A DNA stretch of 64,000 nucleotides from contig CAKUYY010000002.1 in NCBI GenBank assembly GCA_934717555.1, forward strand, positions 1-64,000. Reading direction: 5' to 3'. Shown piece by piece: positions 47,352 to 54,814 of this stretch. The DNA comes from an uncultured Clostridium sp. (lineage in GTDB: Bacteria > Bacillota > Clostridia > Oscillospirales > Acutalibacteraceae). The translations under genes and the position numbers were made by a program. A model generated the notes under the pieces. It did no database searches. It saw only the letters and a list, made by a program, of their open reading frames with translations, and was not told where the DNA came from. Numbering within the stretch: the stretch's first letter is position 1; every line of letters begins with the position of its first letter.

Positions 47352-49084
47352 AAAAAGGCGTGATGAAAACCCTTCTGAAGTTTGTCCGTCCCTATCGCGG
47401 ATATTTGATCCTATCCCTCTTCAGCGCGATCATCAGCATCGCCTTGACGCTGCTGGGACCGGTTCTGGTGGGGGAGGCCATTGACTTTATTGTGGATCAG
47501 CATCATGTAGACTTTCCCTCTATTGCCCGGATTCTGGTGATCCTGTGTATTTCTATTGGGGTTGGCGCTGTTTTTCAATGGATTCTCGCGCTATGCACCA
47601 ATAAGGTAGCTTATTGTACAGTGCGAGATATCCGGATACAGGTCTTTGAGAAAATCAATGTGGCGCCGCTGCGTTATATCGACGGTACCCCCCACGGGGA
47701 TCTTATCAACCGGCTGGTCAACGACATCGATTTTATCGCGGACGGCCTGTTACAGGGCCTGACCCAGCTTTTTACCGGAGTAGTGACGATTCTGGGGACG
47801 CTGCTATTTATGTTGTCCGTCAATCCGTGGATTACCCTTGTGGTGGTTCTGGTGACGCCGCTTTCCTTGTTTGTGGCTTCTTTTATCGCCAGGCGATCCC
47901 ATAAGATGTTCCAGGAACAGTCCAAAACTCAGGGGGAGCTGGGCGGTTATATAGAGGAGATGCTGGGAAACCAGAAAATTGTGAAAACGTTTTCCCACGA
48001 GGAGGAAGCGCAGCAGGCATTTGAGGAAATCAACGGACGGCTTTACCAATGCGGCCAGAAGGCACAGTTTTATTCCTCCCTTTCCAACCCAAGTACCCGG
48101 TTTGTCAACGGCGTTGTATATGCCGCGGTGGGAATCATCGGAGCGATTTCCGCTATTTTCGGTTCTCTTTCCGTGGGGCAGTTGTCCTGCTTCCTGACCT
48201 ATGCCAACCAGTATACCAAACCGTTTAATGAAGTAACTGGGGTGATTACCCAGCTGCAAATGGCATTTGCTTCCGCCCAGAGGGTTTTTAAAGTTCTGGA
48301 AGAACCCAGTGAACAGCCCGACAGCCGGGATGCTGTTACTTTCCGGAATGTAAAAGGGAAGGTGGATATCCAGGATGTGAGCTTTTCCTATGAGGAAAAC
48401 CGCAAATTGATCGAGCACTTTCACCTGCATGTCAAGCCGGGTCAGCGGATCGCGATTGTGGGCCCCACAGGGTGTGGGAAAACCACGCTGATTAATCTGC
48501 TGATGCGTTTTTACGATGTCAACAGCGGGGAAATACTGGTGGATGATGTGCCGATTACCAAGGGCACCAGGGATAGTTTGCGGCGTCAGTTTGGGATGGT
48601 GTTGCAGGAAACTTGGCTGTATTCCGCGACCGTGCGGGAGAATATCGCTTATGGGCGCCCGGACGCGACGCTGGAAGAGGTAATCGCCGCCGCCAAAGCT
48701 GCTCATGCCCATGGTTTTATCAAACGACTGCCCAAGGGATATGACACGGTTATATCAGAGGATGGGGGAAACATCTCCCAGGGCCAGAAGCAGCTTCTGT
48801 GTATCGCACGGGTCATGCTGAGCGATCCGCCTATGCTCATTTTGGACGAGGCTACCAGCAGCATCGATACCCGTACGGAGATCAGGATTCAGAAGGCGTT
48901 CAACAAAATGATGGAGGGTAGGACCAGCTTTATCGTAGCGCACCGGCTGAGCACCATCAAGGAAGCGGATTGCATCGTGGTGATGAATCAAGGAAACATT
49001 GTGGAACAGGGAACCCACCGGGAATTGCTGGAAAAGAAAGGCTTTTACGCCAACTTGTACAACAGCCAGTTTGCCAACCAATAA
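47348..49084 (+). CDS. Heterodimeric ABC exporter, subunit 2 (canonical Walker B)
   Basis: A 578-residue half-transporter: membrane domain, then ATPase with Walker A GPTGCGKTTLINLL, Walker B MLILDEATSSIDTRTE (catalytic Glu present) and H-loop IVAHRLSTI. The signature motif is NISQGQKQLLCIARVML, with Gln replacing one Gly. The two chains together form one competent ATP site (Walker B of this chain, LSGGQ of the partner) and one degenerate site, as in known heterodimers. The ATG at 47348 overlaps the previous stop and has GAGGAGGCGGCG before it. Confidence 0.92.
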   Translation: MKKGVMKTLLKFVRPYRGYLILSLFSAIISIALTLLGPVLVGEAIDFIVDQHHVDFPSIARILVILCISIGVGAVFQWILALCTNKVAYCTVRDIRIQVFEKINVAPLRYIDGTPHGDLINRLVNDIDFIADGLLQGLTQLFTGVVTILGTLLFMLSVNPWITLVVVLVTPLSLFVASFIARRSHKMFQEQSKTQGELGGYIEEMLGNQKIVKTFSHEEEAQQAFEEINGRLYQCGQKAQFYSSLSNPSTRFVNGVVYAAVGIIGAISAIFGSLSVGQLSCFLTYANQYTKPFNEVTGVITQLQMAFASAQRVFKVLEEPSEQPDSRDAVTFRNVKGKVDIQDVSFSYEENRKLIEHFHLHVKPGQRIAIVGPTGCGKTTLINLLMRFYDVNSGEILVDDVPITKGTRDSLRRQFGMVLQETWLYSATVRENIAYGRPDATLEEVIAAAKAAHAHGFIKRLPKGYDTVISEDGGNISQGQKQLLCIARVMLSDPPMLILDEATSSIDTRTEIRIQKAFNKMMEGRTSFIVAHRLSTIKEADCIVVMNQGNIVEQGTHRELLEKKGFYANLYNSQFANQ

Positions 49085-49172
49085 ATATTTAGATGGGGAA
49101 AAATCCATGTCAGATTTTTCTGGGCGATTGACGAAAGTTTTAGTTATCAATGGCTTTATAAAGAGGAATAAA

Positions 49173-49216
49173 CGAAAAAAGCGCTGTAACTTTTTAAAGT
49201 TACAGCGCTTTTTTCG
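49173..49216. terminator. Bidirectional terminator between the exporter operon and the DUF4430 gene
   Basis: A 19-bp perfect stem (49175-49193 with 49196-49214) with A-run on one side and T-run on the other. It serves the plus-strand exporter operon and the minus-strand DUF4430 gene. Confidence 0.92.
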
Positions 49217-49254
49217 TATTCTGGATTCCTGTCAGAAGCATTTACACCCCAATT

Positions 49255-49677
49255 TTACTCAGCGAAAGCCTCGTCGTAATTGACATAACGGAACTCAACG
49301 ACATCTCCATCGGATACGGTCACATCATTGGCACCGCGGTCAGGCAGCTCGTCATTCAAATAGAACAGCCAACCGTCGGTATCCGTAGAGGTGATCCCCT
49401 GGAAGGAAATATACATACCATCCTGTTCCGTATAAGCCATTTTCTGGTTTTGGCAGGCGTCTTTTACGGCACGTCCTGCGGTGAGGTCGTTTGTTAAAGT
49501 CACTTGCTGATCCAAAATTGTTGCCTCTTGGGAAACAATACGCACGGTTACAGTAGTGCCGACTTGGGATTCTCCCGTACCGCCTGCTTGGGAAGAACAG
49601 CCGGTCAACAGGAAAAAGGTCCATAAGATGGCTACTACTAGGGCAATGGGTCGAACAATCCTATTTTGTTTTTTCAT
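49255..49677 (-). CDS. DUF4430 domain lipoprotein
   Basis: A 140-residue secreted lipoprotein: hydrophobic signal (about 9-26) ending in lipobox LLTGC, a Ser/Gly linker, then a DUF4430 domain with TVTVRIVSQE, TAGRAVKDACQNQ, GMYISFQGI and DGWLFYLNDELPDRGA. The domain occurs in transcobalamin/intrinsic-factor-like and adhesin-like secreted proteins; a ligand cannot be inferred here. The ATG at 49677 has GGAGTG before it. It is 51 bp downstream of the DUF3267 gene on the same strand. Confidence 0.87.
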   Translation of the reverse strand: MKKQNRIVRPIALVVAILWTFFLLTGCSSQAGGTGESQVGTTVTVRIVSQEATILDQQVTLTNDLTAGRAVKDACQNQKMAYTEQDGMYISFQGITSTDTDGWLFYLNDELPDRGANDVTVSDGDVVEFRYVNYDEAFAE

Positions 49678-49728
49678 AAGGACACTCCTTTTCATAAATA
49701 TAAAATGGGAATGGCTTCCCATTACTAC

Positions 49729-50331
49729 CTATACTTCCGGGAAACTGTCTTCCGGCGCGTAAATCTTGATTTTGCTGCTGTCATCCCAGATCAAGGAATC
49801 CTTGGGGGCGTCATGAATGGTAGAGCAGATATAAACGTCTTTCACGCCGCTGGAGATATGGAAGGCTTCTATGATAAAGACCACCCAGAACCAAGGGTCT
49901 GGAAGAAAAAGAAGCAATGCTCCCAATATCACGGCGATAGAGACAAAGGGAAAAAGGGTGATAAAGAGATACCACGCTTTGGAAAAATAAAAATGAGACT
50001 GCCCCGCGGAAGCGGAGAAGACGCGCATATGATAGACAGGTTTCCGGCGGGAAACCAGCACAAAGGCCAACAAATGGAGCAATTCCCGCACATGCCCATA
50101 AAGAAATAAAAAAATCAAGACGCTGACCGGCACCATAAAACGCTGAAAGGTGGTGTAATCAGCGTCCAATGGTAAAAACAGCGTAAACGGATGGATTTGG
50201 GCCATTGCCCAGACAAGTAGGACAGTGATGCCGATCATCCCCAGGTTAATGAGCAAAACCAGTTTGCCGTTATAACGGAAATCCACGACGTTTCTCAGCC
50301 GGAAGGATTCCGGCAATACAGGTGTATTCAT
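49729..50331 (-). CDS. DUF3267-like membrane metalloprotease fold with a disrupted HExxH
   Basis: A 200-residue membrane protein with about four hydrophobic segments. Its layout follows the DUF3267 putative zinc peptidases: membrane pair, HExxH-position segment, SAGQSHFYFSKAWYLFITLFPF, and a later S-x(3)-D segment (SSGVKDVYICSTI). The expected HELxH reads RELLH (in YGHVRELLHLL), losing the first metal histidine. Activity is therefore doubtful; a nearby His two residues before might substitute. The start has AGAGG upstream. The role in the family is unknown. Confidence 0.65.
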   Translation of the reverse strand: MNTPVLPESFRLRNVVDFRYNGKLVLLINLGMIGITVLLVWAMAQIHPFTLFLPLDADYTTFQRFMVPVSVLIFLFLYGHVRELLHLLAFVLVSRRKPVYHMRVFSASAGQSHFYFSKAWYLFITLFPFVSIAVILGALLLFLPDPWFWVVFIIEAFHISSGVKDVYICSTIHDAPKDSLIWDDSSKIKIYAPEDSFPEV

Positions 50332-50352
50332 AAAAAAACCTCTTTTATTTTT

Positions 50353-51555
50353 TCATTCTTCCCCGGCTTTAAAATTATAGATGGGAAACAGCCGGCGCTC
50401 GATTTCCACCGTATCCCCGATATGGCGGACGATATCTTCCAGGCTTTTATAGGCCATGGGGCATTCATCCAAAGTGGACTTTCCCACCGAGGTGGTGTAA
50501 ATGCCCTCCATCTCTTTGCGGAACTGGTTGACTGTAAAGCTCTGCTTTGCCTGGGAACGGCTCATCAGGCGCCCAGCCCCATGGGGGGCGGAGAAATTCC
50601 AGTCCTCGTTTCCGCATCCCACGCAAATCAGGCTTCCGTCCCGCATGTTGATGGGGATCAGAAGGCGTTCCCCTTTCTGTGCGGAAACGGCTCCCTTGCG
50701 CAGGATCATAGCTTCTGTATCAATATAATTGTGGATGGTAGTAAAACGGTCCTCCACATGGATCTTTAGCCCTTTGACCAGTTCATCCATCATGGCTTTC
50801 CGGTTCCACATGGCAAAATCCTGCACCAGGCGCATATCGTGGAGATACTGTTGGAATAACTCCCCTTCCACATAGGCGAGCGGTTTGGGAATGTCCGTTT
50901 TCTTGGTGTTTTTCAGCGCTTTGAGGGCTTTGGAAATCTCTTTATCCCGTCCTTGGTTTTTCAACTCCTGTACTAAACGATCCCGATCCTGTCGGCTGCT
51001 CCCGTTTAACCGTTCATACCCTTCTTTCTGATAATAACCAGCCACCTCCAGGCCAAGGTGGCGGCTGCCGGAATGAACGACTAGATATAAATTTCCTTCC
51101 TCGTCCCGGTCCGCTTCGATAAAGTGGTTTCCTCCCCCCAATGTTCCCAGGCTTTTTTCCGCGCGCAAAGGGTTGATGTGGGAGAAGCAGTACAGCCGGG
51201 TCAGGTCAACCTGCTGAAAATAACGGTGGGCCTTTTCCCGGATGGAAAAACCGGAAGGGATTTTCTGATGGATCAGCCGGTCTAACTGCTGAAGCTCGAT
51301 ATGTTTTTCCCGCAGCTGAACAGTTTCCATCCCACATCCGATATCCACACCCACCAGGTTGGGTACCACCCGATCCTGAATCGTCATGGTAGTCCCTACC
51401 GTACATCCGGCGCCGGCATGGACGTCCGGCATCAGGCGGATCCGGCTGCCCTGCGCAAAGGGCTGGTTACACAGCTGGATGATCTGCGCGATGGAATCCT
51501 GATCTATCACGTCGGTAAAAACCTTCGCGGTGTTGTATTTTCCTTTGAGTTCCAT
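50353..51555 (-). CDS. rtcB: RtcB family RNA ligase
   Basis: A 400-residue RtcB. Motifs: RLMPDVHAGAGCTVG and VGVDIGCGM (manganese ligands, with the catalytic cysteine region), GTLGGGNHFIE, VHSGSRHLG and SAPHGAGRLMSRSQA (guanylylated histidine). It joins 2',3'-cyclic phosphate or 3'-phosphate RNA ends to 5'-OH ends using GTP and Mn. Neither archease, rtcA nor prfH accompanies it, so its RNA target is unknown. The ATG at 51555 follows GGAGATTTTT. The minus-strand run of rtcB, DUF3267 and DUF4430 genes has small gaps (21 and 51 bp), so they may be cotranscribed. Confidence 0.9.
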   Translation of the reverse strand: MELKGKYNTAKVFTDVIDQDSIAQIIQLCNQPFAQGSRIRLMPDVHAGAGCTVGTTMTIQDRVVPNLVGVDIGCGMETVQLREKHIELQQLDRLIHQKIPSGFSIREKAHRYFQQVDLTRLYCFSHINPLRAEKSLGTLGGGNHFIEADRDEEGNLYLVVHSGSRHLGLEVAGYYQKEGYERLNGSSRQDRDRLVQELKNQGRDKEISKALKALKNTKKTDIPKPLAYVEGELFQQYLHDMRLVQDFAMWNRKAMMDELVKGLKIHVEDRFTTIHNYIDTEAMILRKGAVSAQKGERLLIPINMRDGSLICVGCGNEDWNFSAPHGAGRLMSRSQAKQSFTVNQFRKEMEGIYTTSVGKSTLDECPMAYKSLEDIVRHIGDTVEIERRLFPIYNFKAGEE

Positions 51556-51744
51556 AAAAATCTCCTGCAATCGATGTCATCCAGAGAATTTTCCCTGGGA
51601 GCGAAGGCGAAAGCGGTGAAAGTGTTTTTATTATAATCTACAGAAAAGGTGTTTGTCAAACGAGCGCAGAGGAAAAGGTTTACGGAGAAATTGGCACGGT
51701 TCCTCCTTCCTTCAAAAATACCATTGGCGGGGAAAATTGTGTTA

Positions 51745-51773
51745 TTGTGCCTAAACAGAAAGCATGATAAAAT
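51745..51773 (+). promoter_or_regulatory. Promoter of the acetyltransferase-methyltransferase pair
   Basis: TTGTGC (51745-51750), 17-bp spacer, TAAAAT (51768-51773), about 74 bp before the ATG at 51847. The rest of the 291-bp divergent gap has no other clear feature. Confidence 0.5.
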
Positions 51774-51846
51774 AATCACAAATCTTTTTTAGTGGATCAT
51801 AGAGATAATGAGAGATAAAAAATATGCTTAAATGGAGGAATCCCTT

Positions 51847-52431
51847 ATGACAGAAAAGCAGAAGATGATTGCGGGTATGTTGTATGACGCATATGACGAG
51901 GAGCTGATTCGGGAGAGAAAGGAAGCCCGGCGTTTGACGCGCCTTTTCAATGAAACCCCGGAAGACGAACCGGAACGACGGGAACAATTATTAAAACAGT
52001 TATTCGGGTCTACTGGAAGCAGGGTGAACATAGAACCGTCTTTCCGTTGCGATTACGGCTATAATATCCATGTGGGGGAAAACTTTTTCGCAAATTTTGA
52101 CTGTGTCATTTTGGATGTATGCGAGGTGACCATTGGGGATAATTGTATGATGGGCCCGAAAGTATGCCTGTATACCCCGGTTCACCCCTTTGATAAGGAG
52201 GAAAGAAAAGTACATCCTGCCAATGGCAAACTTGTGCAGATGGAATACGGCAAACCCATTACCATTGGGGACGATGTATGGATTGGCGGAAGCGCGGTGA
52301 TTAATCCCGGCGTTACCATAGGAAACAACGTCATTGTAGCTTCCGGTTCTGTAGTGGTAAAGGATGTACCGGATAACGTAATTGTGGGAGGAAATCCAGC
52401 GCGTATTCTAAGAACTTTGGAATCCAAATAG
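51847..52431 (+). CDS. Sugar O-acetyltransferase (left-handed beta-helix, maltose acetyltransferase-like)
   Basis: A 194-residue hexapeptide-repeat enzyme: N-terminal helical cap (KMIAGMLYDAYDEELIRER), then coils with IGDNCMMGPKVCLYTPVHP and GDDVWIGGSAVINPGVTIGNNVIVASGSVV, ending GNPARILR. The family (Maa/LacA/NodL) moves acetyl from acetyl-CoA to a sugar 6-hydroxyl; the acceptor is unknown. The active-site His is present in PVHP. The ATG at 51847 follows TGGAGGA. Confidence 0.93.
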   Translation: MTEKQKMIAGMLYDAYDEELIRERKEARRLTRLFNETPEDEPERREQLLKQLFGSTGSRVNIEPSFRCDYGYNIHVGENFFANFDCVILDVCEVTIGDNCMMGPKVCLYTPVHPFDKEERKVHPANGKLVQMEYGKPITIGDDVWIGGSAVINPGVTIGNNVIVASGSVVVKDVPDNVIVGGNPARILRTLESK

Positions 52432-52447
52432 GGGGAAGAGAGAACTG

Positions 52448-53020
52448 ATGGGACTGAATACATTAGGGCTTGCCCACCGTTTCATAGAGAATCATATTCG
52501 GCCGGGCGATTTTTGGATTGACGCGACAGCGGGAAAAGGCAGGGATACCGTTTTTCTCTGTTCCCTGGTGGGGGAGCGGGGCCGGGTGCTGGCCTTTGAT
52601 ATCCAGGCCGAGGCGGTGGAACATACCAGGGTGCTGGTGGAACAATACGGCTATACCGGGATTGCAGAGGTCGTTCAGGAAAGCCATAGTGAAATGGACC
52701 GCTATGCCGGAGAAGGGACCGTGGACGGCGTTGTTTTTAATCTGGGATATCTCCCAGGCGGGGATCACCGGATCTTTACCAAGGCGGATACCAGCATCCC
52801 AGCCATAGAAAAAGGGCTGTGCCTGCTGCGCCCGGGCGGCGTGATGAGCGTCAGTATCTATTATGGCGGGGACAGCGGTTATGAGGAAAAGGAAGCCTTG
52901 ATGGAATTCCTCAAAACAGTGGACCACCGGCAATATACGGTGCTGATGTCCCAGTTTTATAACCGGCCCAACGACCCGCCGATTCCAGTGATGATTTACA
53001 AGGAACCGGCCGCCTTTTAA
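52448..53020 (+). CDS. MnmM/YtqB-like tRNA U34 methyltransferase
   Basis: A 190-residue class I SAM methyltransferase: DATAGKGRDTVFL (SAM loop), FDIQAEAVEHTR, FNLGYLPGGDH (catalytic NLGYLPGGD) and GGVMSVSIYYGGDSG. This set matches YtqB of Bacillus, assigned as MnmM, which methylates 5-aminomethyl-2-thiouridine at tRNA position 34. Normal length. GGGGAAGAGAG precedes the ATG, 16 bp after the acetyltransferase gene, so both are probably in one transcript. Confidence 0.9.
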   Translation: MGLNTLGLAHRFIENHIRPGDFWIDATAGKGRDTVFLCSLVGERGRVLAFDIQAEAVEHTRVLVEQYGYTGIAEVVQESHSEMDRYAGEGTVDGVVFNLGYLPGGDHRIFTKADTSIPAIEKGLCLLRPGGVMSVSIYYGGDSGYEEKEALMEFLKTVDHRQYTVLMSQFYNRPNDPPIPVMIYKEPAAF

Positions 53021-53403
53021 ATGGATACGGAGATAGGATTTCTGGCTGTGATAAAAGGACAGAGCACGCGGGCAGGGGGAAGGATGGGGAACCCCTCGCT
53101 AGGGTTCCCCACGGCCAAACCATCCCCGGACGGTTTGGCCTCCCTTCCTGAGCTTTTGGAATGCTTGGATGTTTCGCCCATTGAGATGGGCGAGGAAGGG
53201 CTCCGCCCCTCCACCCCGCCGCCTTTTGAAAAAGGCGGGCGAAAACTTTACGGTTTGGCACGAGCCTCTCGGTTTTTGAAAGAAAGACTAGAGCATGGCG
53301 TTAGAAAATGGGTGAAATTTTTATACTTCGTCGCGGGAGGATTAGGTTCCTTCCGAGAAAATCCCTGAGCGCGATGCGCCCCACCGCGGGCGGAAACTTT
53401 AAC
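53021..53403. other. Repeat-rich intergenic island after the MnmM-like gene
   Basis: No gene supported. A cascade of inverted repeats is visible: about 53088-53110 (GGGGAACCC/GGGTTCCCC), 53113-53125 with 53128-53140 (13 bp, one mismatch), 53175-53192 (CGCCCAT/ATGGGCG) and 53218-53241 (dispersed hairpin copy B). The 115-codon frame over it has repeat-like, proline/glycine-rich composition and no family. Confidence 0.6.
53209..53249 (+). repeat. Dispersed hairpin repeat, copy B
   Basis: CTCCACCCC, then a stem CGCCTTTT/AAAAGGCG around GA, then GGGCGAAAACTTT. This is the most regular of the three copies seen (others at 45278-45318 and 61161-61195). Confidence 0.6.
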
Positions 53404-53462
53404 ATGAAAACAGGAGCGTCTTTCCGGATTTGATCCCGGGAAAGCGCTCCTGTTATTTTTTC
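53404..53462. terminator. Terminator between convergent genes
   Basis: A stem of 10 pairs (53409-53418 with 53445-53454) continues inwards with 6 more (53420-53425 with 53439-53444) and four inner pairs, then TATTTTTT on the plus strand. A-rich sequence on the left lets it work on the minus strand too. Confidence 0.85.
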
Positions 53463-53488
53463 TATATGGCAAGGGACTACCGGGCCGG

Positions 53489-54814
53489 TTAGGCGCCCAC
53501 TAGGTCGGCCTGCTTCTCTTTGTCTTCCTGGGGAACTTCCTCTTCCTGATTCAGGTTCTCCCTTGCGACGGAAAGCATCAGTTTGATGCGGTTTTCCTGA
53601 TTGACGCGGGTCGCGCCGGCGTCATAGTCGATAGCCACGATATTGGCTTTGGGATTGACTTCCTTGATGCGGCGGATCATACCTTTGCCGCAGATATGGT
53701 TGGGCAGGCATCCGAAAGGCTGGGTACACACGATATTTTCATAGCCCAGTTCAGCGAGCTCCAGCATTTCGGCGGTCAGAAGCCATCCCTCTCCCATCTT
53801 GTCGCCGTATCCGATGACGCCCTTTACCAGGGATTTGGTATGGGAATAACGTCCCGGCGGGGTAAACTGCGGATATTTTTTCACAGCGTCAATCAACAGG
53901 TTTTCCATGGAAACACAATACTTCATCAGCAGGTTGACAATAAAATACTTGATCCGGCTTCCGCCGTACAGCTTGATATCCTCCAGGCGGTTATCCACCT
54001 TAAACATGGCAAAAGCCAGGATACCGGGGACGTTGACCTCGCAATCCTGGGTCTCCAGGAAATGCTCCAGGTTGTTGTTTCCCAGGCTGGCGTATTTTAC
54101 ATAAATTTCGCCGACAACGCCCACCTTTACTTTCTTCTCTTTGCTCAGCGGGACGGCGGCAAAATCCGCGGCGATGGCGTTCAGGTTTTCCCCCAGCTGT
54201 CTCCGGGAACATCCCTTGCCGGCGTTGAGCTGCTTGGTGAGGATATCGGTCCACTTATCCACTAGTTTCTGGCTGCGCCCTTTCTCCAGTTCATAGGCTT
54301 TGACCTGGTTGTGGAGCAACATCAGTAAATCCCCATAGACCACCGCACCAACCGCGCGACGGATGATGGGAAGGGTAATTTTAAAACCGCTGTTCTTTTC
54401 CATACCCGACAAATTCACAGAAATCACGGGGATATTTTCAAATCCAGCCTTTTTCAGAGCCTTGCGTAGCAGATGGATATAGTTGGAGGCGCGGCAGCCT
54501 CCGCCGGTCTGGGTAATCATCAAAGCCACTTTGTCGAGGTCGTATTTGCCGCTTTGCAGGGCGTTGATCAGCTGGCCGATTACCAGGATAGCTGGATAAC
54601 AGGTGTCGTTATGGACATATTTTAATCCCGTTTGGGCGATTTCCGGGCCTTGAGTAGTGAGCAGTTCCGCCCGGTACCCGAAATGGGTGAACACGTTTTT
54701 TAGAATTGTGAAGTGGATGGGCGCCATCATGGGAAACAGAAGGGTATATTCTTTTTTCATCTCTTTGGTAAAGAGCAGGCGTCCGGTTTTTTTATCATAC
54801 TTTAATTTAGCCAT
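53489..54814 (-). CDS. 2-hydroxyacyl-CoA dehydratase-like protein (C-terminal half of the activase system)
   Basis: A 441-residue protein matching the C-terminal part of the very long clostridial acyl-CoA dehydratase activase-related proteins (HgdB-like/DUF2229-associated). Conserved parts: PMMAPIHF, VHNDTCYPAILVIGQLI, TQTGGGCRASNYIHLLRKAL and VCTQPFGCLPNHICGKGM, with several cysteines able to hold a cluster. The start ATG lies inside the preceding gene (ATGGCTAA overlap, 8 bp) with CAGGAGG in front, so translation is coupled. In many relatives this and the upstream gene are one chain. The substrate is unknown; no CoA-transferase is near. Confidence 0.8.
   Translation of the reverse strand: MAKLKYDKKTGRLLFTKEMKKEYTLLFPMMAPIHFTILKNVFTHFGYRAELLTTQGPEIAQTGLKYVHNDTCYPAILVIGQLINALQSGKYDLDKVALMITQTGGGCRASNYIHLLRKALKKAGFENIPVISVNLSGMEKNSGFKITLPIIRRAVGAVVYGDLLMLLHNQVKAYELEKGRSQKLVDKWTDILTKQLNAGKGCSRRQLGENLNAIAADFAAVPLSKEKKVKVGVVGEIYVKYASLGNNNLEHFLETQDCEVNVPGILAFAMFKVDNRLEDIKLYGGSRIKYFIVNLLMKYCVSMENLLIDAVKKYPQFTPPGRYSHTKSLVKGVIGYGDKMGEGWLLTAEMLELAELGYENIVCTQPFGCLPNHICGKGMIRRIKEVNPKANIVAIDYDAGATRVNQENRIKLMLSVARENLNQEEEVPQEDKEKQADLVGA

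Noticed and set aside
53021..53368. 115-codon frame after the MnmM-like gene
   Set aside because: It lies over nested inverted repeats and the dispersed hairpin element; composition reflects the repeats. No ribosome binding site.
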